From NCBI RefSeq assembly GCF_019511445.1, contig NZ_JAEUAN010000026.1, positions 29,292-93,291 of the forward strand: a stretch of DNA of 64,000 nucleotides. Direction: 5' to 3'. Position 1 is the stretch's first letter, and each line of letters starts with the position of its first letter. This document shows positions 35,719 through 45,174 of the stretch, in pieces. Under the pieces are notes generated by a model, which saw nothing but the letters and a program-made list of their open reading frames with translations, was not told where the DNA came from and did no database searches. The position numbers and the translations under genes were made by a program. The stretch is from Aliirhizobium wenxiniae (GTDB lineage Bacteria > Pseudomonadota > Alphaproteobacteria > Rhizobiales > Rhizobiaceae).

Positions 35719-36384
35719 CTATGAGGAAAGCGTACGAGCGGAACTTTCCCGTGACGCTTCGGTCCAGGCGATTGCCGCGGCGGTTCTGTTGGTGACGTTC
35801 AGCTTTGTGAAGATGCGCGTCATGTGATGCTTGACCGTTTTTTCGTGAAGATCGAGTTCGATGGCGATCGCCTTGTTGCTCAGGCCTTCGGCTGCTAGCC
35901 TCAGAACCTCGCGTTCGCGTGTCGTCAGCTCTCGCATGGCAACGGAGAAGCTGTCCTCGTCGGCTGATGCCGGCGGCTCCGAAAGGAGCTTGGCGGAAAG
36001 TGCGGGCGCTACGTACCCCTCACCGGCGGCAACGGAACGGAGGATTTCCGCAAGCGAACCGGATCCGATCCCTTTGAGCACATAACCCTTGGCGCCGTCC
36101 TGCAGGGCCTGGCGGATATCGTCACTGGTTTCCGATACTGTCAGCATCACGATGTTCTGGTCGGGCCGCTCGGCAAGGATGGGGCCGATTGCACCAAGGC
36201 CGCCGCCCGGCATCGAGATATCCATCAGGAGAATGTCCGGCTGGTGCCGCTGGGCGATTTCGATTGCATCCTCGCGACTTCCCCCTTCAGCCACGATATC
36301 GAAGCCGAGTTCGGTCAATGTGCGCGCAACGCCTTCCCTGAAAAGTGGGTGATCGTCGCATACGGCAACCCGCAGATCCGTCAT
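35719..36384 (-). CDS. NarL/LuxR-type response regulator
   Basis: A 221-residue regulator with receiver (acidic pair in VCDDHPLF, acceptor aspartate in LLMDISMPGG, lysine in YVLKG) and a C-terminal LuxR helix-turn-helix (LTTREREVLRLAAEGLSNK). The ATG at 36384 overlaps the kinase stop by one base (TGATG), so the two are coupled. A longer frame upstream lies inside the kinase gene. Confidence 0.9.
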   Translation of the reverse strand: MTDLRVAVCDDHPLFREGVARTLTELGFDIVAEGGSREDAIEIAQRHQPDILLMDISMPGGGLGAIGPILAERPDQNIVMLTVSETSDDIRQALQDGAKGYVLKGIGSGSLAEILRSVAAGEGYVAPALSAKLLSEPPASADEDSFSVAMRELTTREREVLRLAAEGLSNKAIAIELDLHEKTVKHHMTRIFTKLNVTNRTAAAIAWTEASRESSARTLSS

Positions 36385-37784
36385 CAAGTTCTCTCCGTTT
36401 CGCAAATCTTCAAAGTCATCGTCACTGTCGTACCATTGCTGTTGGAAACGATGTCGAACCGTCCTCCGAGGCTCTCTATCCGTTCCCTCAAACCGGCGAT
36501 GCCGAGGCTCGTCGGTTTGATCTGTGTCGGATCGAAGCCGGGGCCGGTATCGATGACATCCACCACAACGCAATGCTCTTCCAAACGTTGCAGCACTTTC
36601 TGGCCCGATCCTCCCGCATGCCGCCAGCCATTGTTAAGCGTCTCCTGAACAAAGCGGTAGACGCATATTTTTTCCGCCGGGCTTGGCTGCCACCCGACTG
36701 CGGCCATTGTAAGGGCAACCGGAACGCCGGTTCGCTCCCGGTGGCGCTGGACGGCCTGCAGGATGACGTCCTGAAAGTTTGCGGCTTCGATCTCGGGAAG
36801 GATGAGATCGTGGCAGATGCTGCGGATTTCGCGCATAGCTTCCTGCAGGCTCTTCTTGATCGATGTGACCTCCGCCTCGCGCGCTTCGCGAAGTGCCTGG
36901 GCGCCGAGAATGGCGGGGCTATCGATCCGCAGGGATGCATAGGCGATAAGCTGCGCCGGCCCGTCGTGGAGATCGGCTCCCAGCCGCCTTAAAAATCGTT
37001 CGTTGATGGCGGTCGTTTGCTGGCTGGCCTTCTGGACGCGGGCGTGCAGTTCCCGGTTCTGCTTGAGAAGATGCGAAAGCTCGCCGACCCGGGCATTGAG
37101 AAGGCCGCGCTGCAGTTCGATGAGCCGGCTGCCGCGAAAGACGATCAGCGACAGCAGCGAGAAGATTGCCGCGATCACGGCGATGACGGCCAGCCAGGCA
37201 CGCAATCTTGCGCTCTGAAGGCTGCGCTCGAAATCGGTTGCCACCTCATAGAATTCCGAAACCGCTACGACCTCGCCCGACCATGGCTGCAGCACGGGAT
37301 TATAGATTTCGAGAAGCGGCTGCGTCTGGTTGCCGAGTGCTTCCGCTTCTTGCCGGTCGATCTGGTTGAACTCCGACACCATTCTGCCGGAGAAAGCCGT
37401 CGTCAGGTCTTTGCTCGGGGCAAGTTTCTTCCCCATCAGCGACTTGTCATTGGCGTAGAGGATCGTGCCGTCCTTGCGCCAGAGCCGGAAGGAAATCAGC
37501 CGCTGCCCGAGCGCGCCCTGAGACAGGGTTTCATCGAGTACCCGTTCGATCGACTCGTCGAGCTTTTCCGTGGTCGTCAGGTCGGGAAGGATCGGAGCAA
37601 TGATGCTATCGACATAAAGCGCCGTCGAAGCCCCGGAATTCCGCGTTACGGCTTCTTCGATGAGGCTGGCAACGAAGGTGCCGACGATCAGCGTCGCGAT
37701 GATCGAAATGAACCCGCCGGCAAGCAGAAACTGGCGGGCGAGCGACTGTCCGGTCCAAAAAGCAACAACATTGGGTAGGCGCAC
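36384..37784 (-). CDS. NarX/DegS-type sensor histidine kinase
   Basis: A 466-residue kinase: N-terminal membrane helix (about 20-45), periplasmic sensor (about 50-190), second helix (about 195-218), coiled coil, then HisKA_3 with phospho-acceptor in GADLHDGPAQLIAYA and an HATPase domain with DTGPGFD and SLGIAGLRERI. It pairs with the adjacent LuxR-type regulator. Signal unknown. Confidence 0.88.
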   Translation of the reverse strand: MRLPNVVAFWTGQSLARQFLLAGGFISIIATLIVGTFVASLIEEAVTRNSGASTALYVDSIIAPILPDLTTTEKLDESIERVLDETLSQGALGQRLISFRLWRKDGTILYANDKSLMGKKLAPSKDLTTAFSGRMVSEFNQIDRQEAEALGNQTQPLLEIYNPVLQPWSGEVVAVSEFYEVATDFERSLQSARLRAWLAVIAVIAAIFSLLSLIVFRGSRLIELQRGLLNARVGELSHLLKQNRELHARVQKASQQTTAINERFLRRLGADLHDGPAQLIAYASLRIDSPAILGAQALREAREAEVTSIKKSLQEAMREIRSICHDLILPEIEAANFQDVILQAVQRHRERTGVPVALTMAAVGWQPSPAEKICVYRFVQETLNNGWRHAGGSGQKVLQRLEEHCVVVDVIDTGPGFDPTQIKPTSLGIAGLRERIESLGGRFDIVSNSNGTTVTMTLKICETERT

Positions 37785-37967
37785 GAAAGCCTCGGTGGGT
37801 GCATCAGAAGAAAATAATTAAGGCTCGGCTTCACGGCGTCAATGGGGCGAGCTGGACACTATTTTGCATGGCCGGACCAAAGTCGCATGCTCAACCGCAA
37901 AGGTCCCGGTGAGGAACGGCGCGGGCTAGCTCGCGTTTTCCCGCCATCGCAAGCAAGGAGTTCTGTG

Positions 37968-38360
37968 ATGAAAAAGATGATCCTGGTATCCGCTGCCATA
38001 GCAGCTTTCGCCACCGGTGCCTTGGCCCAGCAGAGCACGGTTAACGGTGCTGTCGGCGGTGCGGTCACCGGCGCAATAGTCGGCGGCCCGGTGGGCGCTG
38101 CGGTTGGCGGCATCGTTGGAGCTGCTGCCGGTACCGCAATCGATCCGCCGCCGGAACGCGTCGTGCGTTACGTCGAGACCCAGCCGATGCCGGCGCAGAC
38201 GGTCGTCGTTCAGGAACAGGTAGTCGTCGGTCGCCCCATCCCGCAGCAGGTGGTGCTGACGCCGGTGCCGGAAGATCCGACCTATGCCTATGCAGTCGTC
38301 AACCAGCAGCGCGTGATCGTCGATCCGCAGACACACACGGTTGTTCGCGTTCTCAACTGA
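37968..38360 (+). CDS. Secreted DUF1236/glycine-zipper protein
   Basis: A 130-residue protein with a signal peptide (ends ALAQQ), a glycine-zipper stretch of GA/GG repeats (about 25-55), and a Val/Gln-rich tail ending in VDPQTHTVVRVLN, typical of rhizobial DUF1236 proteins. ATG 37968 follows AAGGAG; the upstream open frame is not coding. Likely envelope-associated and possibly controlled by the divergent two-component system. Confidence 0.78.
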   Translation: MKKMILVSAAIAAFATGALAQQSTVNGAVGGAVTGAIVGGPVGAAVGGIVGAAAGTAIDPPPERVVRYVETQPMPAQTVVVQEQVVVGRPIPQQVVLTPVPEDPTYAYAVVNQQRVIVDPQTHTVVRVLN

Positions 38361-38376
38361 TATAGATTGAATATGG

Positions 38377-38408
38377 AAAAGGCGCCCGTTACATCGCGGG
38401 CGCCTTTT
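38377..38408. terminator. Bidirectional Rho-independent terminator
   Basis: AAAAGGCGCCCG (38377-38388) and CGGGCGCCTTTT (38397-38408) form a perfect 12-bp stem with an 8-nt loop between convergent genes; T-runs are present on both strands. Confidence 0.9.
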
Positions 38409-38421
38409 CTCGGGTATTGCC

Positions 38422-39774
38422 TCAACCCTTCTGGCGGGCCGCTGCGTAGCGATTGGCGGGCATCGAGAGGCCGAGATTCTCGCGAAGCGTCGGGCCTTCG
38501 TATTCTTCGCGGAAAAGCCCGCGACGGCGCAGTTCCGGCAAGACGAGTTCGGTAAAGTCGGTCAGGCTTGCGGGCAGGGTCGGGAACATCAGGATGAAGC
38601 CGTCGGCGGCGCGGGCTTCGAACCACTCTTCCATGAAATCGGCGATTTCCTTCGGCGTGCCGGTAATACCATTGCCGGTGCTCTTTTCCGCGTAGTGGTG
38701 GATCAGGTGGCGCAGCGTGTGGCCCTGCTTGATGAAATCGGTCAGTTCCTCGAATAGTGCTTTCGAACCCTTCGGCTGCTGCGGCAGGCGCTCCATCGGG
38801 AAGGGCTTGTCGAGTTCCGCGCCCGAAAGATCCGCCTCCAGGAATTCGCCTAGCATCCAGCGGCCGACATCCGGATGAAGGTTATCGATCAGGAAATCGA
38901 CCTTGGCTTGGGCCTCGGCTTTCGTCTCGCCGACATTGACGACAATGCCCGGCATCATCTTCAAGTCGTCGTCGATGCGGCCGTATTTGGACATTCGGCC
39001 TTTGACATTGCGGTAGAATGCACCGTTGCGCTCAATGCTGGAGGCGAGGCTGAAGACGATCTCCGAGGTTCGTGCGGCAAGCTCCATGCCCGCTTCCGAG
39101 CCGCCGGCCTGAGCGATGACTGGTCTGCCCTGCGGGGTCGAGGCGATGTTCAACGGTCCGCGAACCTGGAAATGCTTGCCCTTGTGGTTCAGCGTGTGCA
39201 GCTTGTCCTTGTCGTAATAGACGCCGTTGTCGCGATCGAGCAGAAGCGCATCTGGCTCGAAACTGTCCCACAAGCCGAAAACGACATCGACGAATTCCTC
39301 GCCGCGCTCATAGCGGATCGCATGTGGATCGAGCCCCTCGCGATTGAAGTTATAACCGGTTTCGTCATGGTCGGAGGTGACGACATTCCAGCATGCCCGG
39401 CCGCCGCTCAGATGATCGATGGAAGAGAATATGCGGGCGATGTTGTAAGGCTCGTAATAGCTGGTCGAGGCTGTCGCCACGAAGCCGAGTTTCTCCGTCA
39501 TGGTCGCAAGGGCGGTGATCAGGGTCAGCGGCTCGAACCGGTTCATCTTTGTCGGCGAGCGGGAGAGAGCTTCCGCATCGCCGATCGCAGCGGCCGGTGA
39601 ATCCGCCACGAACATGAAGTCGAGCTTGGCCTGTTCCGAAATGCGAGCAACGTTGAGCAGGTGGTCGATCCGGTTCGCGCCATTGACGTCGGCTGCCGGA
39701 TGCAGCCAACTCGCCGGGTTGAAGCCAAACGTATAGACAAAGGTTCCAAGTTTCAGCTTGTCTTCGCGTGCCAT
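38422..39774 (-). CDS. LLM flavin-dependent monooxygenase (NtaA/SnaA/DszA family)
   Basis: A 450-residue FMNH2-dependent monooxygenase with the N-terminal block LGTFVYTFGFNPASWLHP, the substrate-loop block STSYYEPYNIARIFSSIDHLSGGR and WNVVTSDHDETGYNF typical of the NtaA/DszA group. Relatives cleave C-N bonds (nitrilotriacetate) or C-S bonds (dibenzothiophene sulfone, alkanesulfonates). It is last in an importer operon opposite a urocanase-like operon, so its substrate may be a sulfur or nitrogen by-product of that pathway (inference). No flavin reductase is adjacent. Confidence 0.86.
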   Translation of the reverse strand: MAREDKLKLGTFVYTFGFNPASWLHPAADVNGANRIDHLLNVARISEQAKLDFMFVADSPAAAIGDAEALSRSPTKMNRFEPLTLITALATMTEKLGFVATASTSYYEPYNIARIFSSIDHLSGGRACWNVVTSDHDETGYNFNREGLDPHAIRYERGEEFVDVVFGLWDSFEPDALLLDRDNGVYYDKDKLHTLNHKGKHFQVRGPLNIASTPQGRPVIAQAGGSEAGMELAARTSEIVFSLASSIERNGAFYRNVKGRMSKYGRIDDDLKMMPGIVVNVGETKAEAQAKVDFLIDNLHPDVGRWMLGEFLEADLSGAELDKPFPMERLPQQPKGSKALFEELTDFIKQGHTLRHLIHHYAEKSTGNGITGTPKEIADFMEEWFEARAADGFILMFPTLPASLTDFTELVLPELRRRGLFREEYEGPTLRENLGLSMPANRYAAARQKG

Positions 39775-39807
39775 GGTTCCTCGACTCCTCTCGATAGTCT
39801 TCGTGTT

Positions 39808-40560
39808 TCAGCCCGCCTGAGATGGGGTGAAGCGGGCGGTGAGCGTGTGGCTTTTGCCGGGATAGGTCAGCCGAACCGATGTCACGGACTGATCGAGCCG
39901 CCATGTCTGGCGCTCGACGACCATGACCGGGCTGCCGATGGGGATCGTGAGATGCGCGGCTTCCGTAGGGCCGGCACCACGGGCCGCGATCCGGTGTTCG
40001 GCTGCGCTCCATGGCACGTGGTCGAGTAGCCAGGGGCCGGGAGACAGGGTTTCGAATTTTTCTCCGCTGGCATCAGGCACGACATCTAGATTGATGAGGC
40101 GTTGCTCAAGACAGAATGGTTGCTCGCCCGCATAATGCAGGCAGGTGATGTCAGCGATCGCTTTCTTGCGCGGGATGTCGAGACGCTCGGCCTCGTCACT
40201 ATCCGCCGGTCTCACCGCGCGACTCAGAATGCGATGGCTATAGATTTGGCCCTTCGCCTTCACCTCTTCGCGAATGTCGTAGATTTCGAGAATGGCGCTT
40301 TGCGCCCTCTGCGGGAGCACGACACTGCCAACCTTGCGCCGTCGCTGTATCAGACCTGCGCGCGCCAGTTGCGTCACGACCTTGTTCACGGTCATCCGCG
40401 AACAGCCATATTGCAAAGCCAGTTGCTGCTCCGATGCTATTCTGAAGCCGGGTTGCCAGCGACCGGTCAGGATATTCTGCTCGATATCGAAAAGTATTCG
40501 CTGATGAAGCGAAAGCGGGGTCTCGGGAATCGGGTCGGCAGTCATATCCGCGTCGATCAT
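39808..40560 (-). CDS. HutC-like GntR-family regulator
   Basis: A 250-residue GntR/HutC regulator: winged helix (about 15-85) with YGCSRMTVNKVVTQLARAGL, and a UTRA effector domain (about 95-245). The blocks SAILEIYDIREEV and GCSRMTVNK are strikingly close to HutC, the urocanate-responsive histidine-utilisation repressor, as I remember it. This supports an imidazole-acrylate-like effector. The ATG overlaps the ATPase stop (ATGA), so it is translated with the importer it probably controls. Confidence 0.86.
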   Translation of the reverse strand: MIDADMTADPIPETPLSLHQRILFDIEQNILTGRWQPGFRIASEQQLALQYGCSRMTVNKVVTQLARAGLIQRRRKVGSVVLPQRAQSAILEIYDIREEVKAKGQIYSHRILSRAVRPADSDEAERLDIPRKKAIADITCLHYAGEQPFCLEQRLINLDVVPDASGEKFETLSPGPWLLDHVPWSAAEHRIAARGAGPTEAAHLTIPIGSPVMVVERQTWRLDQSVTSVRLTYPGKSHTLTARFTPSQAG

Positions 40561-41348
40561 GCGAGCATGCTGGCGCCGCGATCGAGATAGGTGTCGAGGA
40601 ATTGCTCCAGGCGCGGGTGGCGCGGCTTGGCGAAGATTTCCGCCGGCGGCCCCGAAAACAGCAGTCGTCCATGATCGAGGAAGCTGATCTGCTGGCCGAC
40701 GCTTGCGGCAAAGCCGATCTCGTGGGTAACGACCACCATCGTCATGCCTTCCGCCGCCAGGTCCCGCATGACGTTGAGCACTTCACCGGTCAATTCGGGA
40801 TCGAGCGCAGAGGTCGGCTCGTCGAACAGCATGATTTTCGGTTCGAGTGCGAGCGCCCGGGCAATCGCCACGCGTTGCTGCTGGCCGCCGGAAAGCTGCG
40901 AAGGGTAATGTCCGGCACGGTTTTCCAGCCCTACCTTGCGCAATTGCGCCATTGCCCGCTCTTCCGCTTCCGCCTTCGGCACCTTGCGGACGAGTTTCAA
41001 TGCTTCGCTGACATTGCCGAGTGCGGTCATGTGCGGCCAGAGATTGAACTGCTGGAAGACCATGCCGGTCTTTGTGCGCACCGCCCGGATCTGGTTGGCA
41101 GGCAGGCGCTCGCGGCGGCCATTGTCATCCTCGAAAAAGCCCAACGCTTCTCCGTTGATGGTGATCATGCCGCTGGTCGGTTCTTCCAGAAAGGCGAGGC
41201 AGCGCAGCAACGTGCTTTTTCCCGAGCCGGATGGGCCGATGAGGCAGGAGACCTTGCCTTCCGGGATTTCCAGATCGATGTCCTGCAGCACGGTGGTATC
41301 TGCGAACCGCTTGACGAGTTTGCGGATGGCGATGGCGGGTACACTCAT
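40557..41348 (-). CDS. Polar amino-acid ABC importer ATPase
   Basis: A 263-residue HisP/GlnQ-type ATPase: Walker A GPSGSGKST, signature LSGGQQQRVAIARAL, Walker B IMLFDEPTSALDPEL, switch VTHEI. Overlaps the permease gene by 4 bp. Its system sits opposite a catabolic operon for a presumed imidazole-type compound. Confidence 0.88.
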   Translation of the reverse strand: MSVPAIAIRKLVKRFADTTVLQDIDLEIPEGKVSCLIGPSGSGKSTLLRCLAFLEEPTSGMITINGEALGFFEDDNGRRERLPANQIRAVRTKTGMVFQQFNLWPHMTALGNVSEALKLVRKVPKAEAEERAMAQLRKVGLENRAGHYPSQLSGGQQQRVAIARALALEPKIMLFDEPTSALDPELTGEVLNVMRDLAAEGMTMVVVTHEIGFAASVGQQISFLDHGRLLFSGPPAEIFAKPRHPRLEQFLDTYLDRGASMLA

Positions 41349-42013
41349 GCTTTCGAAAACCTCAGTCGGGAGAGACGATTTTCGGCCATGCGGCCGAGCC
41401 GGTCTGTGAGTTCAACGATGATCCAGTAGACGATCGCCAAAACGAAGATCGCTTCGAGAAATGCGTATTGCTGGGAGCCGATGGCGCTGACGGTGGCGGT
41501 CAGCTCCGGCACCGTGATGATCGATAGCACGGCGGATTCCTTGAGCAGGATGACGGCCAGATTGATCGCCGGCGGCAGTACGATCAGCGCCATTTCCGGC
41601 ACCTGGATACGGCTGATCGTCTGGAACCGCGTCATGCCGAGGCAGGCGGCGGCTTCGACATGGCCGACCGGCACCGACGCATAACCGGCGCGGAACACCT
41701 CGCTGTAATAGGCGGCGCTATAGACGGTAAGCCCGATCAGCCCGCAGGGGATGGGATCGAGCATCAGGCCGACGAACGGGCCACCGTAATAGAGAAGGAA
41801 AATCTGGATCAGGAACGGCGTGCCGCGCAGCACTTCCACGATCGTGCCGAGCACGGCATTGACGATCTTGCCGCCGAAACGGCGCGCGGTGGCGACGATA
41901 AAGCCTGCAACGACCCCGCCTAGCACGCCGGCGATCCAGAGCCAAAGGGTGACGAACAGCCCGCTGCCGATTTCCGGCAGTTTTTCGATAATGACCTGCG
42001 GATCGAACATCAT
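41345..42013 (-). CDS. Polar amino-acid ABC importer permease (first)
   Basis: A 222-residue HisM/GlnP-type permease with about five helices and the coupling region EVFRAGYASVPVGHVEAAACLGM. Overlaps both neighbours by 4 bp. Confidence 0.87.
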   Translation of the reverse strand: MMFDPQVIIEKLPEIGSGLFVTLWLWIAGVLGGVVAGFIVATARRFGGKIVNAVLGTIVEVLRGTPFLIQIFLLYYGGPFVGLMLDPIPCGLIGLTVYSAAYYSEVFRAGYASVPVGHVEAAACLGMTRFQTISRIQVPEMALIVLPPAINLAVILLKESAVLSIITVPELTATVSAIGSQQYAFLEAIFVLAIVYWIIVELTDRLGRMAENRLSRLRFSKA

Positions 42014-42651
42014 GCCGAGGCTCCCTTCAGGGAACGTTCGGCATAGCGGCCGAGCAGTGCAATTGCGGAGTTGATGACGAAATAAATGAGCGCTGCCGAC
42101 GCGAAGATCGGGATCGGCTGATAGGTGCTGGAGGCGAGATCCTGCGCCATCTTGGTGATTTCGATGATCCCCACGACAGAGACGAGCGAGGAGGATTTGA
42201 GTATCATGATCGCCTCGTTCACCAGCGCCGGGAAGGTAAGCCGCAGCGCAATCGGCGCGCGGATGCGGATGAAGGTATGGACGCCGGTAAAGCCTGCCAC
42301 ATCGGCCGCTTCGATGAGACCGCGCGGGACGCTGGCGAAACCGCCCCGCAGGTTTTCAGCCTGATAGGCTGCCGTGCAGAGCGATAGGCCGACGATCGCG
42401 GCGACGATGCCTGGGACATTTATGCCGATCACCGGCAACAGGGTGTAGATAAGCAGCAGCTGGACCAGCAGCGGCACGCCGCGGAAAAAGCTGATGAACA
42501 GCCTTGCCGGCAGGATGTAGATCGACTTGCGCGACAGGAGCGCGGCGGAAAGCAGCATGGCGATCACGAACCCGATCGCGATCGACACCAGGCTGATGCC
42601 AAGGGTCGAGAGAGCCGCCTCCAGAAGCAGCGTGAAAAGTTTTGGCGTCAT
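42010..42651 (-). CDS. Polar amino-acid ABC importer permease (second)
   Basis: A 213-residue paralogous permease (ENLRGGFASVPRGLIEAADV coupling loop). Together the two subunits form the membrane channel of this importer. A 100-bp gap separates it from the binding-protein gene upstream. Confidence 0.87.
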   Translation of the reverse strand: MTPKLFTLLLEAALSTLGISLVSIAIGFVIAMLLSAALLSRKSIYILPARLFISFFRGVPLLVQLLLIYTLLPVIGINVPGIVAAIVGLSLCTAAYQAENLRGGFASVPRGLIEAADVAGFTGVHTFIRIRAPIALRLTFPALVNEAIMILKSSSLVSVVGIIEITKMAQDLASSTYQPIPIFASAALIYFVINSAIALLGRYAERSLKGASA

Positions 42652-42751
42652 CGGCTACGCTTCGTTGGTCGCCGGCGCGATGCGCAGGGCGAAACGGAGG
42701 GAACGAGGGATCAGGGGATGCGCCAGGCGCATCCCCGCAATCGACTGAGGC

Positions 42752-43579
42752 TCAAAATGCCGGATCAGGCACAGAGTCCGGCGTATCGAAAGTCGTGCCG
42801 AACCACTTTTCCTGCAGCTTGGCCAGACGTCCGTCCTTTTTCATCGCCAGGATTTCGGTGTCGATATAATCGAGCAGCGACTTGTGACCGTCGTCCTTCG
42901 TGCCGATGAAGCCGAAATAGGTCTTCTTGCCGAAAGCCGGGGTCACGACTTCGAATGCGCCATTGCGCTGCTTGGCGACGAAGGCGATGTTCGGAAGAGA
43001 GTTCGCGACAGCGACGACGCGGCCGGTCGCAAGGTCCGCATAGGCATCGTTGAACGAGACATATTCGCGAACGTTGACCTTCTCGGCAAGCGTTGCTGAA
43101 TATTCCTGCAGCTGTGCCAGCTGTGCGGTTGCCTTGCCGACGCCGACGGCCTTGCCTGCGATGTCTTCCGGCTTGGTGATCGAAGTGTCGCCGGCCTTTT
43201 TCAGGATTGCGACGGAAGCTTCGGCGACCGGGGCGCTCATGCGATAACGCGAGATGCGGGCCTTGGTGATGGTGGCCGGGCCGGCAACGACATCGAACTT
43301 GCCGGCTTCAAGGCTTGGCAGAACGCTATCCCACGGCAGTTCGACCCATTCGATCTTGACGCCGAGATCCTTGCCGAGCGCTTCGAAAAAGTCGACGTTC
43401 AGGCCCTTGTGTTCGCCGGCATCGATGAAGTCGAAAGGGGCGAATGCCGTTTCCGTGCCGACTTTCAGAACGCCTGCAGCCTTGGCCTTGGCCAGCACGT
43501 CTTCAGCGTGGACCGAAAACGACGTGGCAAGCAGAAGGGCGCCAGCGGCGACAGCCTTCATCATTTGTCTTTTGAGCAT
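42752..43579 (-). CDS. Periplasmic amino-acid-type binding protein
   Basis: A 275-residue SBP_bac_3 protein with signal peptide (ends SVHAED), then GVLKVGTETAFAPFDFID and the DVVAGPATITKARISRY hinge region. First gene of the importer-regulator-monooxygenase operon. Ligand unknown; zwitterionic imidazole compounds are plausible given the neighbours. Confidence 0.87.
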   Translation of the reverse strand: MLKRQMMKAVAAGALLLATSFSVHAEDVLAKAKAAGVLKVGTETAFAPFDFIDAGEHKGLNVDFFEALGKDLGVKIEWVELPWDSVLPSLEAGKFDVVAGPATITKARISRYRMSAPVAEASVAILKKAGDTSITKPEDIAGKAVGVGKATAQLAQLQEYSATLAEKVNVREYVSFNDAYADLATGRVVAVANSLPNIAFVAKQRNGAFEVVTPAFGKKTYFGFIGTKDDGHKSLLDYIDTEILAMKKDGRLAKLQEKWFGTTFDTPDSVPDPAF

Positions 43580-43917
43580 TGGTGATTTCTCCGCGTTGTT
43601 CTACCTTAAGGACCGCAGTTCGGCTGTTCCCACCGTATGACAGCGAATTTTATCGCTGCTCTTTTTATTGCCTATACAAATGACCGATGTTTTCAGAGCC
43701 GTCAACGGCTTCGCTCGTGGCTTTGCGGCGTGTCGCGTCAGAGCGAATGATCGCCGCAATCGGTGGGCCACGGCCTGATCAAATCAGCTTGCCTTAACGG
43801 GTTTAGCGAACCTATCTTCTCTCAATACTCGTTGATGAAAGAGCGAAGCCTGATGCCGAGCCGGCCCGGATGCTTCGCCCGATCTACTGCCAGCATTTCA
43901 TTTCAGGATCTTGCCAT
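43580..43917. promoter_or_regulatory. Divergent promoter region with two dyads
   Basis: These 338 bp separate the importer operon from the M20/DUF917/urocanase-like operon and contain no gene. CAGCGA-ATTTTA-TCGCTG (43641-43658) is a perfect dyad, and TTGCCTATACAA (43668-43679, TTG-N6-CAA) resembles the TTGTAT/TACAA operators of HutC. Both lie 60-100 bp before the binding-protein start and are candidate sites for the HutC-like regulator. Confidence 0.4.
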
Positions 43918-45165
43918 ATGACTTCCAATCTCGTCGTCAATGCCGGCCGTATCGCGGCAGATATCGACGCCCTTGCCAATATCACCGAACCCGACAGACC
44001 ATGGACGCGTCGCGCATTCACGCCGATGTTTCTCAAGGGACGCGCCTATGTGAAGAAGGCGTTTCAAGATGCAGGGCTTGAAACGCGTATCGATGCAGCA
44101 GGTAACCTGATCGGGCGTCGAAAGGGAAAGACGGGCGGCGGTACACTGATGCTCGGCTCGCATACCGACACGGTGCCGAATGGCGGTCGTTTCGATGGGA
44201 TCGCCGGTGTGATTGCCGCGCTCGAAGTGGCGCGCGCGCTGAGCGATGCGGGGATTGAACTGGAACAAGATCTGGAAATCGTCGATTTTCTGGCGGAAGA
44301 AGTCTCGATTTTCGGGGTGTCCTGTATCGGCAGCCGGGGAATGACCGGAGTGCGTCCCGGCGAGTGGCTGGAGCGCACGGCTGATACGGATGGGAGACAT
44401 ATCGATCTCGCCGAAGGAATTCGCGAGGTCGGTGGTGATCCTTCGCAAATCGGTGGCCGTGACGACATCAAGGCCTTTCTGGAGTTGCATATCGAGCAAG
44501 GAACCGTGCTTGAGCGGGAGGGGATCGATATCGGCATCGTGGGAGCGATCACCGGGATTTCCCGCTTCGAGATTCTGGTCGAAGGTCGTGCCGATCATGC
44601 CGGCACGACGCCGATGAATGCGCGTTATGACGCCCTGGGGGCCGCGTGTTGCCTAGTGCTCGGTATCGAGCGTGTCGCCAAGGAACTGGCGCTCGGATCG
44701 AGCTATTTTGCGGGCACCGTAGGCGAATTTTCGATGGAGCCGAATGCTGCCAATGTCATTCCATCTCATGTCCGGATGCTGATCGATGCCCGGGCCGTCG
44801 ATCCCGCTCTCATGGATGAATTCGTTGCGGCCCTCTCTGCACTTTGTGCGCAGACGGCTGCAAAACGGAGCGTGACGATTGCGGAACCACGCAGGGTTTC
44901 CAATGCGGCTCCGACGCCTATGTCCGAAATGGTGACGGATGTTCTGGCGTCGAGCGCTGCTCGGATCGGCGCAACCAGCAGGCCGATGGTCTCTGGCGCC
45001 GGACATGATGCGGCCTTTCTTTCCAAGGTGGCGCCGGCTGCGATGATCTTCATCGCCAGCAAGGACGGGCGCAGCCATGCTGCGGAAGAATGGTCGGAAA
45101 ATGATGCGATCACGCTCGGCGCGGCCGTTCTTTACGAGGCAATTCTGGATCTGGACAAAAGATAG
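43918..45165 (+). CDS. M20-family N-carbamoyl amino-acid/allantoate amidohydrolase-like enzyme
   Basis: A 415-residue metal-dependent amidohydrolase of the AllC/hydantoinase-carbamoylase group: metal ligands in LGSHTDTVPNGGRFDG and DFLAEEVSIFG, the LHIEQGTVLE motif, dimerisation-domain GRADHAGTTPM, and GAGHDAAFLSK with a late SHAAEE. In a hydantoin-propionate route it would release carbamate and ammonia from N-carbamoyl-glutamate. Allantoate amidohydrolase is an alternative. ATG 43918 is preferred over an upstream in-frame ATG at 43870. Confidence 0.83.
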   Translation: MTSNLVVNAGRIAADIDALANITEPDRPWTRRAFTPMFLKGRAYVKKAFQDAGLETRIDAAGNLIGRRKGKTGGGTLMLGSHTDTVPNGGRFDGIAGVIAALEVARALSDAGIELEQDLEIVDFLAEEVSIFGVSCIGSRGMTGVRPGEWLERTADTDGRHIDLAEGIREVGGDPSQIGGRDDIKAFLELHIEQGTVLEREGIDIGIVGAITGISRFEILVEGRADHAGTTPMNARYDALGAACCLVLGIERVAKELALGSSYFAGTVGEFSMEPNAANVIPSHVRMLIDARAVDPALMDEFVAALSALCAQTAAKRSVTIAEPRRVSNAAPTPMSEMVTDVLASSAARIGATSRPMVSGAGHDAAFLSKVAPAAMIFIASKDGRSHAAEEWSENDAITLGAAVLYEAILDLDKR

Positions 45166-45174
45166 GGAGACCGC

